NCBI GenBank assembly: GCA_038501195.1
Contig: JBBPUQ010000006.1
Location: 3,348,001-3,412,000, forward strand
Direction: 5' to 3'
Length of the DNA: 64,000 nucleotides
DNA from: Nemania diffusa
Lineage: Eukaryota; Ascomycota; Sordariomycetes; Xylariales; Xylariaceae
Positions 22,944-34,797 of this stretch are shown in pieces; the stretch's first letter is position 1; each line of letters starts with the position of its first letter. Made by a program: the position numbers and the translations under genes. Under the pieces are notes generated by a model that saw only the letters and a list, made by a program, of their open reading frames with translations, searched no databases and was not told the DNA's origin.

Positions 22944-23762
22944 GTTGGCGGTTGGCAGTTGCCGGGTCGATGCACGCAGTCAATTAATCGATCCGTGATC
23001 TGTATTAGTAGTGTATAAGGATAAGGGATGGCGGTACAATATCACAAGCGACTCGGGCTTGGCGGAACTTCAAATTAGCAGGTAGATGTTGATAGGTGTT
23101 CTTCGACGAAGTGTTTGCAATGGGAACGAGCAGGCGAACGTCTGAGGATTCTTGATGGATGCATACATTAATACGTACATAACCTACTGTTCTGTACAGT
23201 ACGTACCTCAGGTAATCATACGTACAGAGCCCAGGACCCCTGGTCCACTTTAACAAGGGTCGGGTGGCGGTTGTCGAGGGGCCTCCTACAGTAGATATGC
23301 GCCTCCTTCAAGGGTATCTGTGTAACCCCGCCAAACAACCCGCGCCTTTAAAACCCCCCCTCCCCCCACCTTTATTTCTTTTAGCACTTTTTAGTTCTAG
23401 GGACTATCCGATGACATCTCACCAGCTCTGGCCGCATACTTCATACACATACTTACAAGTATGAGATTTCGTGAGAGGGATTGATCGTTATGACTGCTCG
23501 CGAAGAAAGAGCACTTGCAAATTTGCGCTGACCGTTGTCCACTAAACAACCTTCTTCTCTTTTGACGAAATGAGCATCGGCTACGCAGTCTCAAGCTGTC
23601 CTCACACGCCATAAAGTGTGCATACATGGCTTGTTTTGATAAAAGCGCAAAGGTACTATTCTAGGTATACCAAACCATGCAATATGCTAGGTAACAAGAT
23701 CAAAGCTGTGTAAACAAGAATGCACATTTCTATAAAGCCCCCTGCTTTTATGGGTATAAATT
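22944..23762. other. Spacer between SH3 protein and methylcitrate dehydratase
   Basis: Contains the presumed promoter of the SH3 gene and the 3' end of the dehydratase gene. A C-rich run lies at about 23355-23375. No exon is seen. Confidence 0.5.
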
Positions 23763-25618
23763 TTAAACAAACTTGCTATCCTGAACAGCGTACTTGTCGA
23801 CGTATTCATCCACCGACATGGCCTCCAGCTTCTTGCCATCCATGCCGAGGTCCACGAGCTCCTTCACCTTGGCCTCTGAGAAGTGGGGAGACAGGTGTCG
23901 CTGGTACTTGGCTAAGATGTGCGGCTTGGCCTCCTCTCTCCGGAGTCGGTGGCCCAGGGGTGCCTCCACCACGACCTCGTCCAGCACTGTGCCGTCGTTG
24001 AGCTCCACCGTCAGCGCATTCGAGATGGTGCGGAGCGCCGGGTCGTGGTAGTCCAGCGTGTATTGCGGGTCCTCGACACACTTGATCTTCTGTCGCAGAG
24101 ACTCGACGAGGGGTGACGTGGCCGCCTCTCCGCCGTCTGTGTAGTCCGTCGCCTCGAGTCGCCCGAACACGAGCATCACGGCACACATGTACTGGATGCA
24201 GTGGTCACGGTCCGCGAAGTTGTCCATGGGCTTGAACTGCTTGTCGATGATGCGGATGCACGCCTCGTGGGTTCGGCACGTGACGCCCTTGATGTCGGCT
24301 GCCGACTTGCCTAGGTCCTTGAGCTTCTGGAAGATCTTCGATGACGCCTCGACCGCTGTTTGTGAGTGGAACTCGGCTGCGCACACGATTAGCGGCATGC
24401 TCGATGGCCCAAGTGAGAGACGGAACGGGAGGAGGGTAGCGGGGAAAAGGAATACATACCAGGGTAGGAAACCTTGAAGAGGACGTTCTCCATGACGTAG
24501 CTTCCGTAGGGGCGCTGGAACTCGAACTTGTTGCCCTTGAACAGAACGTCGTAGAAGCCCCAGACAGGGGCCGACAGCACGGTAGGGATACCAGGTTCCC
24601 CCTTCATGACCTTCAGGGCTAGGTTGACAGCACGCTGGCAGGCATCGCCAGCAGCCCACGACTTACGGGACATGGTGTTGGGAGAGTGGCGGTAGGTGCG
24701 TAAGCTCTGGCCATCGACCCAGGCCTGGGTGACGGCGTCTGCGATCTGAGAGTCGCTGAGGCCTAGCATATGAGAGACGACGGCGGTGCTGGCGACTTTG
24801 ACCAGGACGACGTGGTCAAGACCGACCTTGTTGTAGGAGTTGAGGAGGGCCAGGCAACCCTGGATCTCGTGGGCCTTGATCATACCCTCAAGGACATCGC
24901 GGATGGTGAAGATCTTACCGTTGGCGAGGCTACCGCCGGCCTTGTTGGTCCGGTTGACCCAGTCGGCGACGGCCAGGATGGCGCCGAGGTTGTCAGAGGG
25001 ATGTCCCCATTCGGCGGCTAGCCAGCAGTCGTTGTAATCGAGCCAGCGGATCATGGCGCCAATATTGAACGCGCCATTGACGGGGTCGAGGACGAAGTCG
25101 GTTCCAGGAACCTTGGTGCCGTTGGGCACGACGGTGCCGGGAACGATAGGCCCTAGAAGCTTAGTGCACTCCTTGAAGCGCAAGCCCTCAAGACCGCAAC
25201 CCAGCGTATCGAGAAACACCCATCGTGCTGTGTCGAACTAGAATCGTGGAAACGGTTAACGGCGGGGTTGTCTTCAGAATAGGCGGGGTCGGGAGACGAG
25301 GGGGTAAAATCAACGGCTTACAGCTAATTCCGAGTTGATAGGTTGGGTAACATATTTCGCGATGTCTTCGATTTCAGGGTCATACGCCTTGTTCTGTGAG
25401 GGCGCGGCGGGAGCGGACATCCTGGCGGTGGTTGTGGAAAAGCTATGGTGGTGGTGGTGATAGAAGGGGGAAGAGGCGCTGCTGCTGCTGCTGCTGGAAG
25501 AGGAAGACGCTAGTAATGGGCCGAATGAGCGTGCAGATGAACGTGTAAGTGCTAGAGGGGTCGAATGGGGTCGCAGCGACCTTGAAACCGTTCGGATGCT
25601 CCGATTGACGGCAGACAT
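23763..25618 (-). CDS. prpD: 2-methylcitrate dehydratase, mitochondrial (PrpD family)
   Basis: Converts 2-methylcitrate to 2-methyl-cis-aconitate in the methylcitrate cycle, which removes propionyl-CoA in mitochondria. Exons are 25618-25322, 25237-24460 and 24376-23763; phases close, giving 562 aa. The first 65 residues are Arg/Ser-rich with poly-Ser and a HHHHH run, a typical matrix-targeting presequence. The PrpD core shows [71 protein letters not shown] and FPxxY-like [16 protein letters not shown] across the last intron. Length fits eukaryotic PrpD proteins. An internal Met (ARMSAPAAP) follows the presequence and could initiate a shorter form. No PTS1 is present (ends SKFV). Secure assignment. 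Confidence 0.96.
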
Positions 25619-27234
25619 GGTGACGTGTGGTCGTGTTGACTACCTGCTGTGCTACAGTAGGTAGACAGTGACTAAATACCTTGAGTACAGAGTAGGCGAC
25701 CGGTAAAGTAGACCAAGTCTTTCTCCTCAGGGCCAGCAGATACAGAACAGACAAACAGGCGGACAGACAGGCCGAAGAAGGCCGGAGCAATTGGTTGGAG
25801 GGAGAGGGGGGGACGTAAGTCAAGAGTTATTTAAGAGAAATAAAGTTCGGAACGGTGAGCAACAAGACGGTAGCGCCAGCATATCAATTGACTAAATCCA
25901 TTGGCCAGGTCGGGGAAGCTCCGTCGACTACCTATGTAGGTAGACGGATAGGTAACCCTGTCGAATACTAGGTAGGTACTAACTGCTAGTCGGGCAGGTT
26001 GGCCAGATAGGCGGAGTAACCGACTGAAACTGGAGAAAGGATGCGGAGAGAAGTGGTACAGAAAACTGAATAGGCGCAGAATGCCGGTGGTCTTCGTGTG
26101 GGGCTGCCGCTGGCGCTAGCCATTAGCCCGTCAAATGCCGGGTATATCCCTCGGAAGCCGCTTGTCCCTCGGCTGCAAGCTACGTAGGCTACGCATAGGG
26201 TACAGAGTATTATAACCTACCTACTTACTCTATATACCTTATCGTATACTACATAGGTGCAGCAGAAGACAACGACAATGAGTCTACTGTAATCACATTT
26301 CTGGGCATTTCGCATTCCATTTAGCCTTGCTTTTGGCAATCAAAAAGAAAAGGAAAAAATTACAACAATCAGGGGATTGTTGTTTGTGTGTCTATCGGTG
26401 CCCGTGGCCTGTCGGTCCAACGCTTCGGACGTCCCCGACAATAGTTTACATAACAGTTTACAGCCGATGCCGCCGACGCTACAAGTCCGATGCTGTCAGA
26501 ACATGACAAGACATATCAGGTCGACTTTAAAGCATCGGGCGTTAGGCGACTCACCATCTGACCAGCCAAAGCAATCCGGTGTTGCATTCCTCTACCGGCG
26601 CATCTATGCCTCGGAAGCGCGAGCACAGAAGGCAAGTATAATAGCCGCACTAGAACAATGCCAGGTGGCCGAGAGTCTCCTTGTCCATGCTACCATTGAT
26701 GCCCTCTCTGTCGAGTAAATGCTACATTTTTCCTAGCTTGTCTGCCATGAGCTGACACGAGCACCGCTGTGTTTAAGCTGGCAATTGCTTCCTGGCGGGA
26801 TAATGGTGGTACAGCTAGCTGAGCAAGTATACAGGGCTGGGAGGCCACTCAGAATATCCAGTTCACAAAGAGAGACTAGGTTGGGTATTTCCCCTATCTA
26901 AGGCAAGACTATGCGAGCGAATTCCAGGCTGTGTCAACTACAGGGTAGATAATGTTACCAATGTTTCATAAGTCATGACCGCCTTTCCAGGCATGAGTTT
27001 CATGCGAAGTTCTACTCGATGCTTCTGCTCACATCGCCTATTGTCGACTTACACATATAGGAACCTATGCACTCGTGACATCTAGCGGCTTCGCCCTAGA
27101 CACCAAACCCGATGCCTATAAAGCACTTGGAAGACAAGAAACAGACAGCCTTCTAAGGACAAAAGCATTTATTACACTCACTCCAACATTCTCCAGCTGT
27201 AGAAGCATATTACGCTTTTCATATTGTATGTACC
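25619..27234. other. Spacer with TAGG units
   Basis: The left part is the promoter of the dehydratase gene. TAGG/CCTA units cluster at about 25925-25980 and 26210-26260. An open frame at about 26377-26718 has no ATG start and no recognisable family, so I do not call it. Confidence 0.45.
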
Positions 27235-28066
27235 ATGGTCTCTATACTACCTGACATGCTTGTGCAGCTCTTCTCAAAACTTATCACATTTCTCGGGAAC
27301 CATATACTCAAAAGAACGGCAACGCGTGATTCTGAGCAATTAGATTCAAAACCGGTTAACTGGGGCGGCCAACCGCCTCTGGTCGTCTTCATCCTGGCCC
27401 CCCCGGTGCAGGCAAAGAGACGCACTCCAAGCGCCTGCGACGCGACTTTCCCGGCCTGACGCACCTCTCCTACGGCGACGCGTTGCGCTACCAGGCCTCC
27501 ATCCCGGCCTCTTGGGTGAGCATGTTTCCGCGGCGTCGACGGAGACCCCGTGCTCCCCGCGCCCGATGCCGTGCTCCTCCTTCGGGAGATAATGGAGTCC
27601 GGCGTGGCGCGCGGCCAGCGCATATGGTTAATAGACGGCTTCCCGCGTACCAAGGAGCATATGGATGCCTGGGACGATGCACGGATGCCGCGGGCTAGGC
27701 GCACTCTTTTTCTGGAATGCGATGGCCGGGTCCTCGTGGGTTGTATCCTCGGCCGCGCTGCAACCTCTGGCCGGCCGGATGATGCGGACGTGGGGAAGGT
27801 CCGTGAAAGGGTACAGAGAAATATGAAGGCAAGCGATGCCATGTTGCGAGCTTGTAGGGATTGCGATGTACCTGTCACGAATATTGATGCTAATAGGGAC
27901 TTGGATGTGGTATACAAGGATATACGGAAGCAGTTCGAGGTAAGTTTATAAGCTTTGTGCGTATTTCATTCAAAGGGATTAATGGGTAAGGAACTATAAG
28001 GCTGGGTTCTTTCTTGCTAAGGCGTGTAATGTGCAGGAAGTTAGAGCTGAAGGGGGTAGAATCTAA
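27235..28066 (+). pseudogene. UMP/CMP-kinase-like gene with two compensating frameshifts
   Basis: Relic or mis-sequenced copy of a nucleoside-monophosphate kinase, which would transfer phosphate from ATP to UMP/CMP. From the ATG at 27235 the frame reads VVFIL and then breaks exactly in the P-loop: a CTGG-C7-GG run is one base short, so GPPGAGKE is seen only in the neighbouring frame. That frame continues through THLSYGDALRYQAS to about 27525. The original frame then resumes with LPAPDAVLLLREIMESG, WLIDGFPRTKEHMDAWD, SGRPDDADVGKVRERV and NIDANRDLDVVYKDIRKQFE. A GTAAGT donor at 27940 and an acceptor at 28035-28036 give a plausible short last exon ending at 28066. The short LID region fits the UMP/CMP class. 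Without correction, translation from 27235 stops at 27459. Sequencing error in the homopolymer is possible. Confidence 0.7.
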
Positions 28067-28707
28067 ATAGATACTACCGGAGTAAGCGATGCTGTGACAT
28101 TAGATTACGAGCCACCGTGGGCAAATAACAGTATATTGCAGCGCTTGTTGCTATGCTTCGATCCTCTTCGGGAATATTATCATGCATGCATGTTTGCAGA
28201 TCTGAAACACAACATTTATTAAATATGTCCCAACTCTCATTCCGTGTTTATCCTAGCTCAAGTATAGATAGTATTCTTCTCCCCTAAGTATCTCTTGTTC
28301 TTGGCCTTCAGACTCCCGCAAGAACCAAGGTATAGATTTAATCATTTATACGCTCGAGAAACGAGACTTTCACTATCTCGTATAAATATAACGAGACTAG
28401 CCTAGAGATATAATTCAAGGCATTCTAGATGGTTTCTCGTTGGATGGCTCAGGTCGCCAAAATGTAGTAGCTGCCTGATAAAAATCTCATTCAATCATGG
28501 CATCTTTACCTCCTCACATAATCCTCACACGACCAAAGTTACTTATCCATGTGAGCACCGAATCCGGTCCCTTCCATTGCCGCAGACTCCGCGTGGGTAT
28601 GGTTGGTTCCAGTGCAGTATCTCATCCACGTAGAGAGCCAAGTCGTCATTAAGAGTGCATTTGCCCGTAGCGTTACTGGTAAAGCCGTGAAACCTTTTAG
28701 GATATGC
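28067..28707. other. Spacer between kinase relic and OPT transporter
   Basis: 3'-to-3' spacer, AT-leaning. It has small inverted motifs built from TCTCGT/ACGAGA around 28355-28440. No gene is seen. Confidence 0.45.
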
Positions 28708-31700
28708 TCACGGCCAACTCGTTGGACCGAACGTCTCGCCCGCTGCCACGAAGCTCTTGATAGCCAAACCCCGCTGATCTAGGGTTTCGTAGACATCGTA
28801 GTTGCCATACCACCGAGGCGCGCTAGCCGAGGTAAGATACAGCGTGAAGAAAATCAGGATCGTCGAGAGGATGAGACCACAGTCGAGCGCTGCCGAGGTG
28901 ATGTAGTTATATTTCAACCACCAGCCGTTGTACCTCCGTTTGATAAAATAGTTGAACAGGAAGCCGACGCTACCCCAGCACAGGTAGGTGTAAGCCGTCG
29001 CGGGCGGAATCCAGCCAGAACCGCCGAATATGAGGGGCATGTTGATGTACCGCGCTATCGACCGCGGGTATCGACGAGCGAGGAACCACGTCAGCACGGG
29101 CGAAACGGCACCTACGAGCCAGAACCATTGTAGCGACGAGTAAAGGGCACTGCCGCTGAATATCCGAGCAGGCCCGATAGTGCTCCATATGACGGAGGCT
29201 GTGAACAAAATTCGACCGCCGGGACACGTGTAGTTGTCTGCCTGTATGTCACTGCATATATCGGGTATTGTGCCCAGGGCCCAGTTCATGACTACAATCT
29301 GAACGATAGCCGACCACACCGAGGCGACGAGTTGTGACCAGAACATCGTCCGAGGTGGTACTTTCATGTAATGGCCTAGTTTTAAGTCTTGAGCAAAGTA
29401 AAGTGCTTGCTGCATCACAACATAACCATAATTCTTAAACATCCTAAAACTTGTTAGCGAGATTTCCGTAAGCCCCTTATCGCAGGCGAGGCATCATCTG
29501 CCTGCAGGACCGAGGAAGGTGGCCCAGGGAAATAGGGAATTTGTGCACGTACTAGACAATAATTAGCTCAGGTATTAGAAAAGAAAATCGCTGGAAGATC
29601 TGTGATGACATACCATCATAGCAAGAGGGTGACCGGGAAGTAAGTAGCCAATGACGAATTCAGTCAAAATGTTGAGACCAATTTGGATATTCGTAATCGC
29701 CTGCACGATCCCAATTGGTATGGTCTGGGAGAACAAGGAGTTAGTGACCTTTCGTCGTCTTAGGCACTTTCACGACATTGAAAGAGATAGAACAACTGAG
29801 TAGCTAGTTATTCCGAAATCTCAACAGAAAATAAGTTGAAAGACAAGAGGAAGGCATACCCAGATGATAGGGATCAAGATGCAGATAACGTATGCCCAAG
29901 CAGGGAATCCCGTAGGCCAGCCAGTACAGACAGCGAAGGACAGTCCTATCATAACCACAAAGAGGATCATATACCACCAGTCCGGTGAGTCCTTGTACTT
30001 CTTCATCAGGTGCATGTGGATGTCATCTACAATATGATGTTAGCATACTCCTTAGGCGAAAAACCTGTATTGAATAATGGCTATCGTCAGACGACAAAAC
30101 GCATTCCCCTAAAGGCAAAACTATCGTAGGAATATAAAATAGAGCATGTTACCTTCCTGGGAACGTGCTTTTTTATACTGAGACTTGATTTGAGGTCCAT
30201 GGTACAAGAGGCAACTATACAGGGGTCATAAATTAGTCGAAGCTGTGATTCAAAACCAATATCGGAAAAGTCTACATGGCTACACAGAAACACAGAGCCC
30301 GGGACTGGCGGCGAAGGTGGGAGGGCTAAAATACATACTGGATTATAACGGCAGCAACGGCAGCGAAACTGAGACCGTAGCAAAGGGCGAATTGTGTACT
30401 GAAGTAAAGAGGGGAGTATGCGTGGTAAGCTTTCTCGTCAAGTAGAAGCTGGTCATTGAGGATCCTAGAAACATTATATTTGGCTCCTGTGTTGTCGAAT
30501 GCGTCTGATGACTGGACGACGAAATAGTCGGCATACCAAGTCCCAGAGAAGTGAAGGCCTGCCGATATAATCACAAAAAAGATAATGACACCTGCAACCG
30601 TGTTGGCCACAGCATGGAAGGGTGGGATCAAAGGGGACAAGGCATATCCGGATATCACGGTCCAATCTAGCGTCGTAGGTAGGATACCATAACCACGAAA
30701 GCCTCCGAATAGCTTATTGGCGATGACGTTGTTCGGTAAAGCCCAGCATATAAAATTGAAGTACGACAAACCCTGGAAAACTACATGAGTTCGTTAGTGA
30801 CCTGTCGTTCTGCGACATTTGGAGGGGGTTGAAGAAGGTAGTCCATGGCCAGTAAAAGAACATGAGGTGTCTTCTCCTCTTTGAGAAAAGCAAGTCGGAA
30901 TACATACTCCAGCCTGGAAAAAAATACCAAACCTAGATGACTCATCAGTTAACCTGGCTGTAAGAGAGGAACTATCGCGCTTGATGTAGTCACGGGGGAG
31001 TCACTCACAAAGCCTCCAGCCGTGACGTAGAGGAACCACTGGTATCGACCTATGCGCCAGATGTTCTTTTTGACTGGGTCCCCGAGCTTATCATCATGTA
31101 GGACATGGAACAATGTCGCATTCACTAAGTTGCCTGGCCATATCATAGCTGCTGGCCACACTAAGAACCTTCGCATCAACCCCGCAAGGCCATAGCCGGT
31201 GCAGAGGGTTGAGATGCCAAATAATAACTGGAAACCCCATCCGAAATGTTGGCGGTCTACGTTCATATCTTAGCTCCCGCCCACGTTGACGATGAGTACT
31301 GAACATACAAAAGATTTGTTGGGCAAGTAGGACATCTGTGGCATACAGAACACCGCCGCCATAGGCTGCCTGTGTTGGTACGAGTTCATGTCAGCCTGGA
31401 AAGCTAAGTCGAAGGGGGTTCGGTAAACGTACATTGGACATCGCGACGATGACAACATGCTCTTTGAAGTTAAATTTCCCGGGTTTGAAGTTAAACTTGA
31501 TGCCCATGAATGTAAACACACGGTTGGGGAATATTAGGTCCCAGCCGAGGCCTATAGGATATGCGACCAGCTGGATCACATAAGTCGTGATAGTAATAGA
31601 AGGATTTCGGAGGGAGAATAGCATATTGACGGCAGAACCGACTGTACATAAGATCAAGCCGATAGCCCATGCCCGTATCGTATTAGCCGGCAAGTCGACA

Positions 31701-32027
31701 TCGTAATTGCGTACGGCGGCCCGAACCTTGGTAAGTTAATAAGTGAGGTTCGAAGAAGCGTCATATGAGTAGATGGGGGCCTACTTCGGGGTATGGACTA
31801 TCGTTTTCTACTGAGGCGATGTCTACCATGATGGCCTTTTCGGAGTCACCGCTAGTTAGTGCTGCGTCAACAAGTTCGATCTCATCAGCGGGTAAGTTAG
31901 GATCGAAATGGCGCTGGTGTTCAAAGCGTTTTAGGCTATCCGAAGCGTCGACACCCTCGCTTGACGACATCTGTGGTGTGAGATCCCCCTCAGCCGTGGC
32001 GCGTCCACGAAGACGAAACATGATCAT
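28708..32027 (-). CDS. OPT-family oligopeptide transporter
   Basis: Proton-coupled multi-pass membrane transporter of small peptides or related compounds (OPT superfamily). Ten exons: 32027-31785, 31726-31433, 31369-31309, 31256-31009, 30932-30908 (25 nt), 30780-30339, 30214-30153, 30026-29860, 29724-29614 and 29443-28708; about 795 aa, the usual family length. Seen: an acidic N-terminus with SYPEV-like SPYPEV, RAWAIGLILCTVGSAVNMLFSLR, SITITTYVIQLVAYPIG, QQIFYRQHFGWGFQ, GLMRRFLVWPAAMIWPGNLV, SDAFDNTGAKYNVSRIL, IHCLLYHGPQ, KKYKDSPDWWY, IGYLLPGHPLAMM, KNYGYVVMQQALYFAQDLKLGHYMKVPPR, and a C-terminus with GGSGWIPPATAYTYLCWGSVGFLFNYFIKRRYNGWW-type signatures. All phases close except the last junction, where one extra G remains. 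That may mean a micro-exon, a non-canonical site or a frameshift. It is isolated, with no partner gene nearby. Confidence 0.88.
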
Positions 32028-34225
32028 AGAAGTACTTCATTCGGCACGTGTGGGAGAATAGGAAGTTGAGACGAAGCTAATCTCAACTTGATGGATGGCA
32101 AAGACAGGCGCTCAGCTCATGAAGGACAAACAGAAACAAAACTCGATCCCCCAACGTATAGGTAAAAATCATGGACTGGTAGCAGTGGAGTAGCAGTTGT
32201 TATTAATATATCGGTAGTAACATAGAACATGTATATGAAATACGGGTAGGACTATTACCTATAAGCATTGCCAATATTAGATGGCGGATAAGGACTATGG
32301 CGTCCACGATTGAGGACGGGACGGCAGGACCGCACAACTGCCCAGCATGGATACCGCATCCCAGTATCAGTATGATGGAAATACCCCATCCGTGGCCAAC
32401 ATGCCTAAATTAGATACCCTGCTATACCAGCATATCGAAATAGACTAGGTCTTTGCTAGTCACAATGGTATAACCTAGGTGATGTTTCGAGCTCCCTTTT
32501 GTTGTACATGATAGCTAAATCGGTCCGAACGCTGTTGGCCAGGAGCCGGTGCAAACCTTGACGAAAGGCTATGAAGCTTCACGATACAAATGAGAAATCA
32601 TCCCGATATTGCTTCAAGATTAACATACCCGTTGCAGCATGACTTTGGATGGTTTTCTCGAGTTGGAGGAGGCGGAAATATATCACCTAAATTGTGTTGC
32701 CGCAGAACACGATGCCATACGATTAATCTAGGCACAGCAAGACCAAGCAGGTCAACAGGGATAGCGTACCAGTACTAGGCGTGTCTCGTTACTGCGATGC
32801 TGCAGCCCAGGCATTATGGCCTTAATAGTTATTGTAAAGAAGTGAATACGTTACACTTGTTTTGTTGTGCATGACCTAGCGTGCGGTGCAAGCAATCGTA
32901 GTCGATCTAGATTACTACTTCCCATGGTACTATTAACCTCGTCATCATAAACTACTGCAATCCATGGATTTCGAGGATACGACCAGGGCCGAAAGATAAG
33001 TCTGTTTACTCTCCGAGGTCTAGAATCTTGGACAATACAGCTCTTTGAAATCGAGAACAACACCTTGCGGCCCGTGTTAAGAGATGCGCGTTGGCGATGC
33101 GTTGCTATGATACTGCACTGCTTGTGAGTATATACACGATATTGCCTCGTGCTACGTTGATCGTTCTAATCAGTAAATCTTGGGTACAGCTCCCCTTGGC
33201 GCTAGCTTTCTTGTAAACAGACAATGCAAATGCAAATGCCAATGCCAATGTAGCCATGTACTATTTGCAACGGCGTGAATATATAAATCGACGGAAGGTG
33301 TAGATTCCTAGGCCCTCTGGGAAGGTCGTGTAGCTTGCACGATGGCGTGGTGCAGTATAAATTAACCTGCAGGGCCAATTTAGCCGGAAGACGCCCTGCA
33401 AGCCAGTTACATTTTGTGCCTTGTCGGTGGGGAGGTGTAGTCCCGTGCGACGGAAACGGATAACGTTTACGTTGATCCGCGGACTGGTCTGCATATAACA
33501 AGTGTGTCCACAACAGTCGTGTGCAGTCTTATAGACGACTGTAGAAGCTATGGTACCCGAGAGGTTCCAACTCGACCTATTCAGGCCCTAACCCGAAGTG
33601 AAATCGACTAGGACGCAGGTTGCGCGTCATATTTAGAGGCTTGCCAAGTCAACTAACAAGAATCGTTTTCCATGGCATCTATGCCTTTTGAAGCGGCGCA
33701 GGCAACAGACGTTGGTTCCGCTGGTGTGCGGTTGAAAGACCATCAGGATATCTAGGCAGTGCAGCAGCCCAACCAGGAATCAGCGGAACTCGTTCGACGG
33801 AGTGCATAGTCGCTGATATGCTAATCGACGGTATTGACTGAGGCCTCTCTGGAATCATCATCGTACATCTCGTACATCTTTACAGTGAGTGAGCACGGTG
33901 TTCATGACGAAGAGCGATACTCAACATGATTTTGAGGCTTGAATGTAAAATTTGGAGATGGCTAAGGGTAGGTGCTCAATTGGAAGCAAGGCTCTTTGAT
34001 ATGAGAAGGTGGCCTTCACTCTGTCGGGGCCACCATTGGCAGTTGTTCGTTGTGTTGATGAACCGTGAGGTCAAGTAGAGTGTCGGCAGGCGTTCACCCT
34101 CGCAACACAGCAGTCAACTTGCTGTCCCGCTAAGCCCAAGGCGGAATGCGCGGAACCTGACGTCGAGTGAGTAGCGGAAGCGCGAAGAGCAAGCGAGCCA
34201 GACCATGCGGATCTAAAATCAGATA
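32028..34225. other. Gene-free spacer
   Basis: Holds the promoter of the transporter at its left end. No exon is supported elsewhere. A short AATGCA/AATGCC repeat lies at 33222-33250. Open frames in 33.2-33.5 kb have no recognisable family. Confidence 0.5.
33222..33250. repeat. AATGCM hexamer repeat
   Basis: Four to five tandem copies of the hexamer AATGCA/AATGCC. Confidence 0.75.
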
Positions 34226-34797
34226 TCATGATTTCTCGTCATTGCTGGCGATCTTGCTGCCGGGCAACCCATCGCGGTTTGCTCTCCAAGCACCCTCTTC
34301 GCCTTCAAATTCCTCTCTCTTCCATACTTCGACGTGTTTCTTGCAGTCCTCGAGGGCTTCTTCACCGGCCCTCCAGGCAGCCTGGCGATGGGGTGCCGAG
34401 ACGGCGATGAGTATACTCTCCTCGCCGATGGGGACTGTTCCAAGTCGATGGACCATGGCAATGGACTTGAGGCCATGGCGCGCAAGGATGTCCTTGCAGA
34501 TGGACATCATAGTCTTCAGTGCCAAGGGAGTATATGCCGAGTACTGAAGCTCCTTGACTAGCTTCCCCGCAAAATTATCTCTCGTGGTACCTAGAAGGAA
34601 GGAAGAAGAGGATTGTTTAGAACAGGTAGGTATCGAGGAAACAGAGAGAAAGAGGCAGCTAGCTCACCAGCAAACAAGACGATGGCGCCGGCCTCGGGGC
34701 TACGAACACGATCCATGACCTCCTGGACCTGCAGGTGTCGATGAGTAAGGGCTACATAACATCCATTCTCACTAATATCAGTGATTTGCGCTGCCAT
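34226..34797 (-). CDS. cnxH: Molybdopterin synthase large (catalytic) subunit, MoaE/MOCS2B
   Basis: Adds the dithiolene sulfurs to precursor Z together with the small MoaD-type subunit, in the cytosolic branch of molybdenum cofactor synthesis; the cofactor serves nitrate reductase and xanthine dehydrogenase. Exons are 34797-34668 and 34590-34226, phase 1, giving 164 aa, the normal family size. Seen: an N-terminal beta segment (CYVALTHRHLQVQEVMDRV), AGAIVLFAGTTRDNFAGK across the intron, a YTPLALKTM segment, MVHRLGTVPIGEESILIAVSAPHRQAAW and the catalytic-region lysine in EVWKREEF. It lies head to head with the splicing-factor gene, 545 bp apart, so the two share a bidirectional promoter. No other molybdenum-cofactor gene is nearby, as expected in fungi. 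Confidence 0.95.

Noticed and set aside
22276..22983. Long open frame (235 codons) on the minus strand overlapping the SH3 gene
   Set aside because: It is a shadow frame created by high GC in the SH3-protein exon. Its product is Arg/Pro/Ala-rich low complexity, while the overlapping frame encodes a clear SH3 domain.
26377..26718. 113-codon frame downstream of the dehydratase promoter
   Set aside because: It has no ATG start, no recognisable domain, and no splice-consistent upstream exon.
27219..27917. Open frame of 232 codons antisense to the kinase relic
   Set aside because: No recognisable domain, and the opposite strand carries clear kinase motifs.
31257..31308. 40-nt version of OPT intron 3 ending at CTAAG (31269)
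   Set aside because: It also closes in frame but adds four residues (MNVD) where the family reads directly from QxIFY into the RQHFGWGF-type motif. The 52-nt intron ending GTAG fits better.
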